A stretch of DNA of 64,000 bases, from positions 97,122 through 161,121 of the forward strand of contig CAYJQC010000009.1 in the NCBI GenBank assembly GCA_964372215.1, written 5' to 3'. The DNA is from DAIMFL01 sp964372215. Its GTDB lineage: Bacteria > Pseudomonadota > Alphaproteobacteria > Dongiales > Dongiaceae. Below, piece by piece: positions 61,635-64,000 of this stretch. Positions within the stretch are counted from its first letter, which is position 1. Each line of letters starts with the position of its first letter. Below the pieces are notes generated by a model that did no database searches, was not told the DNA's origin, and worked only from the letters and a program-made list of their open reading frames with translations. Position numbers and translations under genes: made by a program.

Positions 61635-62777
61635 TCAGCGGCCCGAAGCCGCGACCGACTGCCAGATCGCGCGCGCCTGGGCGGTCTCGGCGACGTCGTG
61701 GACGCGCAGCACCTGCACCCCCTGGTCGAGCCCGCCCAATGCCGCGGCGAGCGAGCCCGGCAGGCGCTGCTTCGGCGGCTCGCCGGCCGACAGCCGGCCG
61801 ACGAAGCTCTTGCGGGAAACGCCGAGCAGCAGCGCGCTGCCGATTCCGTGATAGAGCCCGAGGGAGCCCAGGATCGCCACGTTGTGGGCGTCGTTCTTGC
61901 CGAAGCCGATGCCGGGATCGACGGCGACGCGGCCGCGCGGAATGCCGCGCGCTTCGCAGGCGGCGACCCGGTCCTCCAGGTAGTCGTAGACGTCGAGCGG
62001 CGCGTCGTCGTAGTGCGGGTCGCGCTGCATGGTCTGCGGCTCGCCCAGCATGTGCATGAGCACCAAGGCGGCCGGGCTGCGCGCCACCGTGTCGAGGCTG
62101 TCGCGGTCGCCGGTCAGCGCGGTCACGTCGTTGACGATGCGGGCGCCGGCCTCGAGCGCCGCCGCCATCACCGCGGCGTGGCGGGTGTCGATCGAGACCA
62201 CGGCGCCGCGCGCCGCCAACGCGCGCACCGCCGGCAGGACGCGCGCCAGCTCGTCCGCGATGCCGACCGGCGCCGCGCCGGGGCGGGTCGATTCGCCGCC
62301 GATGTCGAGGATGTCGGCGCCGGCCTCGAGCAGCGCCAGCCCCTGCGCGGCGGCGGCGGCGGGATCGGCGAAGTCGCCGCCGTCGGAGAAACTGTCGGGG
62401 GTGATGTTGATCACCCCCATGATGAGGGGGCGCGACAGGGAAAGCCCGGCGAAATCCGGGCGCGGCGCGGCGAGCGCCGCCAGCCGGTCGGCGACCAGGT
62501 CGGTCGCGACCGCGCCCTGGTCGCGCGCCCAGGCGTCGAGCGACCCCAGGTCGTGGATCGTCCGGACGATGCCGGACCCCTGGCGCAGCGCCGCCTCGCA
62601 GGCGGTGAAGGCGATCGGGCCGCCGGCCAGCGGCCGGGCGGCGCCGCGGGCGACCGCCGCGTCGGCGACCGCGCCGGTCAGGAAGCCGAGCGGGCGCAGA
62701 TAGAAGCGCCAGCCGCCGGGCCCGGCGGGCAGCGAAAAGCCCCGCGTCGCCGCGGGGCTTCCGGTCTGTTTGGGCAT
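61635..62777 (-). CDS. folP: Dihydropteroate synthase
   Basis: 380 residues making dihydropteroate for folate, the sulfonamide target. The TIM-barrel core has LIMGVINITPDSFSDGGDF, GADILDIGGESTRPGA, RIVNDVTALTGD, and DPGIGFGKNDAHNVAIL, then LLGVSRKSFVGRL. An N-terminal extension of about 115 residues (YLRPLGFL...) is normal for alphaproteobacteria. The ATG at 62777 is the only canonical start before the extension, but the first codons overlap a terminator-like hairpin. The gene starts 26 bases after ftsH and precedes glmM. Confidence 0.93.
   Translation of the reverse strand: MPKQTGSPAATRGFSLPAGPGGWRFYLRPLGFLTGAVADAAVARGAARPLAGGPIAFTACEAALRQGSGIVRTIHDLGSLDAWARDQGAVATDLVADRLAALAAPRPDFAGLSLSRPLIMGVINITPDSFSDGGDFADPAAAAAQGLALLEAGADILDIGGESTRPGAAPVGIADELARVLPAVRALAARGAVVSIDTRHAAVMAAALEAGARIVNDVTALTGDRDSLDTVARSPAALVLMHMLGEPQTMQRDPHYDDAPLDVYDYLEDRVAACEARGIPRGRVAVDPGIGFGKNDAHNVAILGSLGLYHGIGSALLLGVSRKSFVGRLSAGEPPKQRLPGSLAAALGGLDQGVQVLRVHDVAETAQARAIWQSVAASGR
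62735..62760 (-). terminator. Intrinsic-terminator-like hairpin inside the folP start region
   Basis: On the minus strand AAGCCCCGCG (62760-62751), loop GCGA, and CGCGGGGCTT (62746-62737) form a perfect 10-bp stem followed by TT at 62736-62735, with CTTTTC spanning the stem end. That is a classic Rho-independent terminator for ftsH. It lies at folP codons about 6-15, so it would reduce read-through into folP unless folP has its own promoter or the hairpin is conditional. The plus-strand orientation also gives a partial terminator. Confidence 0.6.
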
Positions 62778-62803
62778 CGCCGCGGACGAGGCGCGGGCGC
62801 GGG

Positions 62804-64000
62804 TCAGGCGCCCGGCTGCGGCTCGGGCTCGAGACCGCCCGGGCCCATCTTGCCCGGCGCTTCCTTGGTCGGGATGCCGCTCGACGGCACCGAGGAGCGC
62901 GGCTTGGACGGCGTCGTCGGCTGGTCGTCGCCGGTGCGGATCGACTCGCCGCGGATCACCGCCTTGGCCTCGTCGCCCGACAGCGTCTCGTACTCCATCA
63001 GCGCCTTGGCCATGGCATGCAGCTCGTCGACCCGGGCGGAGAGGATCTCGCGCGCCCACTTCTCGCCTTCCTCGACGAAGCGGCGGACCTCCTCGTCGAT
63101 CAGCTGGGCCGTGGCGTCGGAGACATTCTTGCGCTGGGTCACGGAATGGCCGAGGAACACCTCCTCCTCGTTGTCGTTGTAGCGCAGCGGCCCAAGCTTC
63201 TCGGACATGCCGAACTGGGTGACCATGCTGCGGGCCAGCGCCGTCGCCGACTTCAGATCGCTCGACGCCCCGCTGTTGAGGTGGGTTTCGCCGTAGATGA
63301 GCTGCTCGGCGACGCGCCCGCCGAACGCCTGGGCGATGCGCGCCTTCATCCAATCCATGGTGTAGCTCAGCCGGTCGCGCTCCGGCAGGCTCCAGGTCAC
63401 ACCGAGCGCCTGACCGCGCGGGATGATCGTCACCTTGTGCAGCGGGTCGCAAGCAGGAATGTTGAGATTGACGATGGCATGGCCGGACTCGTGATAGGCG
63501 GTTGCCAGCTTCTCTTCCTCGGTCATCACCATGGAGCGCCGCTCGGCGCCCATCATCACCTTGTCCTTGGCGGATTCGAACTCGTGCATGGTGACGACGC
63601 GCTTGCCGGCGCGGGCGGCCAGCAGCGCCGCCTCGTTCACCAGGTTGGCCAAGTCCGCGCCGGAGAACCCGGGCGTGCCGCGGGCGATGGTGCGGGCATC
63701 GACATCGGGACCGAGCGGCACCTTGCGCATGTGGACCTTGAGAATCTGCTCGCGGCCCAGGATGTCGGGGTTCGGCACCACCACCTGGCGGTCGAAGCGC
63801 CCCGGGCGCAGCAGCGCCGGGTCGAGCACGTCGGGCCGGTTGGTGGCGGCGATCAGGATCACGCCCTCGTTGGCCTCGAAGCCGTCCATCTCCACCAGCA
63901 GCTGGTTCAGGGTCTGCTCGCGCTCGTCGTTGCCGCCGCCGAGGCCGGCGCCGCGATGGCGGCCGACCGCGTCGATCTCGTCGATGAAGATGATGCAGGG
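62804..64000 (-). CDS. ftsH: ATP-dependent zinc metalloprotease FtsH (partial, 5' end outside window)
   Basis: The last 398 codons of the membrane-bound AAA protease. Visible are Walker B PCIIFIDEIDAVGRHRGAGL, the second region of homology (LDPALLRPGRFDRQVVV) and the zinc site HESGHAIV, with TMDWMKARIAQAFGGRVAEQL and SGASSDLKSATALARSMV farther on. The proline-rich, basic C-terminus (QPTTPSKPRSSVPSSG) is typical. The N-terminal membrane segments and Walker A lie beyond base 64000. FtsH degrades misfolded membrane proteins and regulators such as RpoH in many bacteria. It is upstream of folP and glmM. Confidence 0.97.
   Translation of the reverse strand, partial: PCIIFIDEIDAVGRHRGAGLGGGNDEREQTLNQLLVEMDGFEANEGVILIAATNRPDVLDPALLRPGRFDRQVVVPNPDILGREQILKVHMRKVPLGPDVDARTIARGTPGFSGADLANLVNEAALLAARAGKRVVTMHEFESAKDKVMMGAERRSMVMTEEEKLATAYHESGHAIVNLNIPACDPLHKVTIIPRGQALGVTWSLPERDRLSYTMDWMKARIAQAFGGRVAEQLIYGETHLNSGASSDLKSATALARSMVTQFGMSEKLGPLRYNDNEEEVFLGHSVTQRKNVSDATAQLIDEEVRRFVEEGEKWAREILSARVDELHAMAKALMEYETLSGDEAKAVIRGESIRTGDDQPTTPSKPRSSVPSSGIPTKEAPGKMGPGGLEPEPQPGA

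Overview
The window is 64 kb of high-GC DNA (about 70% G+C by eye) from an alphaproteobacterium, most likely Rhodospirillales-like. The basis is the gene content and order: ftsH-folP-glmM, serC-serA-(insert)-hisZ-purA, an alphaproteobacterial rpoH, DUF1127 proteins, an LdtR-like MarR regulator, and peptide and BMP-type ABC operons with densely packed ATGA start/stop overlaps. The lineage is inference; no rRNA gene is present. A run of ten N at 14806-14815 marks a scaffold gap.

Layout. 1-6235 (minus): peptide ABC operon in the order S33 peptidase, binding protein, two permeases, two ATPases; the last ATPase runs off the left edge. 6673-9022 (minus): DapA-family lyase with BioY, then the MarR-type regulator. 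9270-25963 (plus): a long cluster with a type I secretion ATPase and membrane-fusion protein, a glycosyltransferase, a small RTX protein that is almost entirely calcium-binding repeats, and, after the gap, three more glycosyltransferase genes, a methyltransferase, two proteins of unknown function and a polysaccharide pyruvyl transferase. 25975-32561: a secreted propeller-like protein, a nucleotide-sugar set (rfbD broken by an amber codon, rfbA, galE) and a CelD-like acyltransferase/TPR gene coupled to a small secreted protein. 32807-38737 (plus): BMP-type nucleoside/base ABC importer with a cytosine deaminase. 38738-39997: gene-poor and probably decayed, ending at tRNA-Glu(CTC). 40186-48927: threonine aldolase, rluD, rpoH, a pseudokinase/membrane-protein pair, purA and hisZ. 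49079-52935: a type IIL restriction-modification gene between copies of a repeat, apparently inserted between hisZ and serA. 52962-64000: serA, serC, a MocR regulator facing a PhzF/GNAT/DUF1127 group, thiD, glmM, folP and the 3' part of ftsH.

How the parts may work together. The 9.3-26 kb cluster reads as one surface-glycan/secretion locus: the T1SS would export the beta-roll protein, and the glycosyltransferases, methyltransferase and pyruvyl transferase would build a decorated glycan that could be attached to it or surround it. Four complementary CCTCCT/AGGAGG elements lie just ahead of the RTX start codon and could act as a translational switch. This locus is the best candidate for an undescribed system. 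The repeat-bounded restriction gene with a low-GC recognition domain and the predicted pseudokinase beside rpoH come next. The rest is ordinary chromosomal housekeeping.
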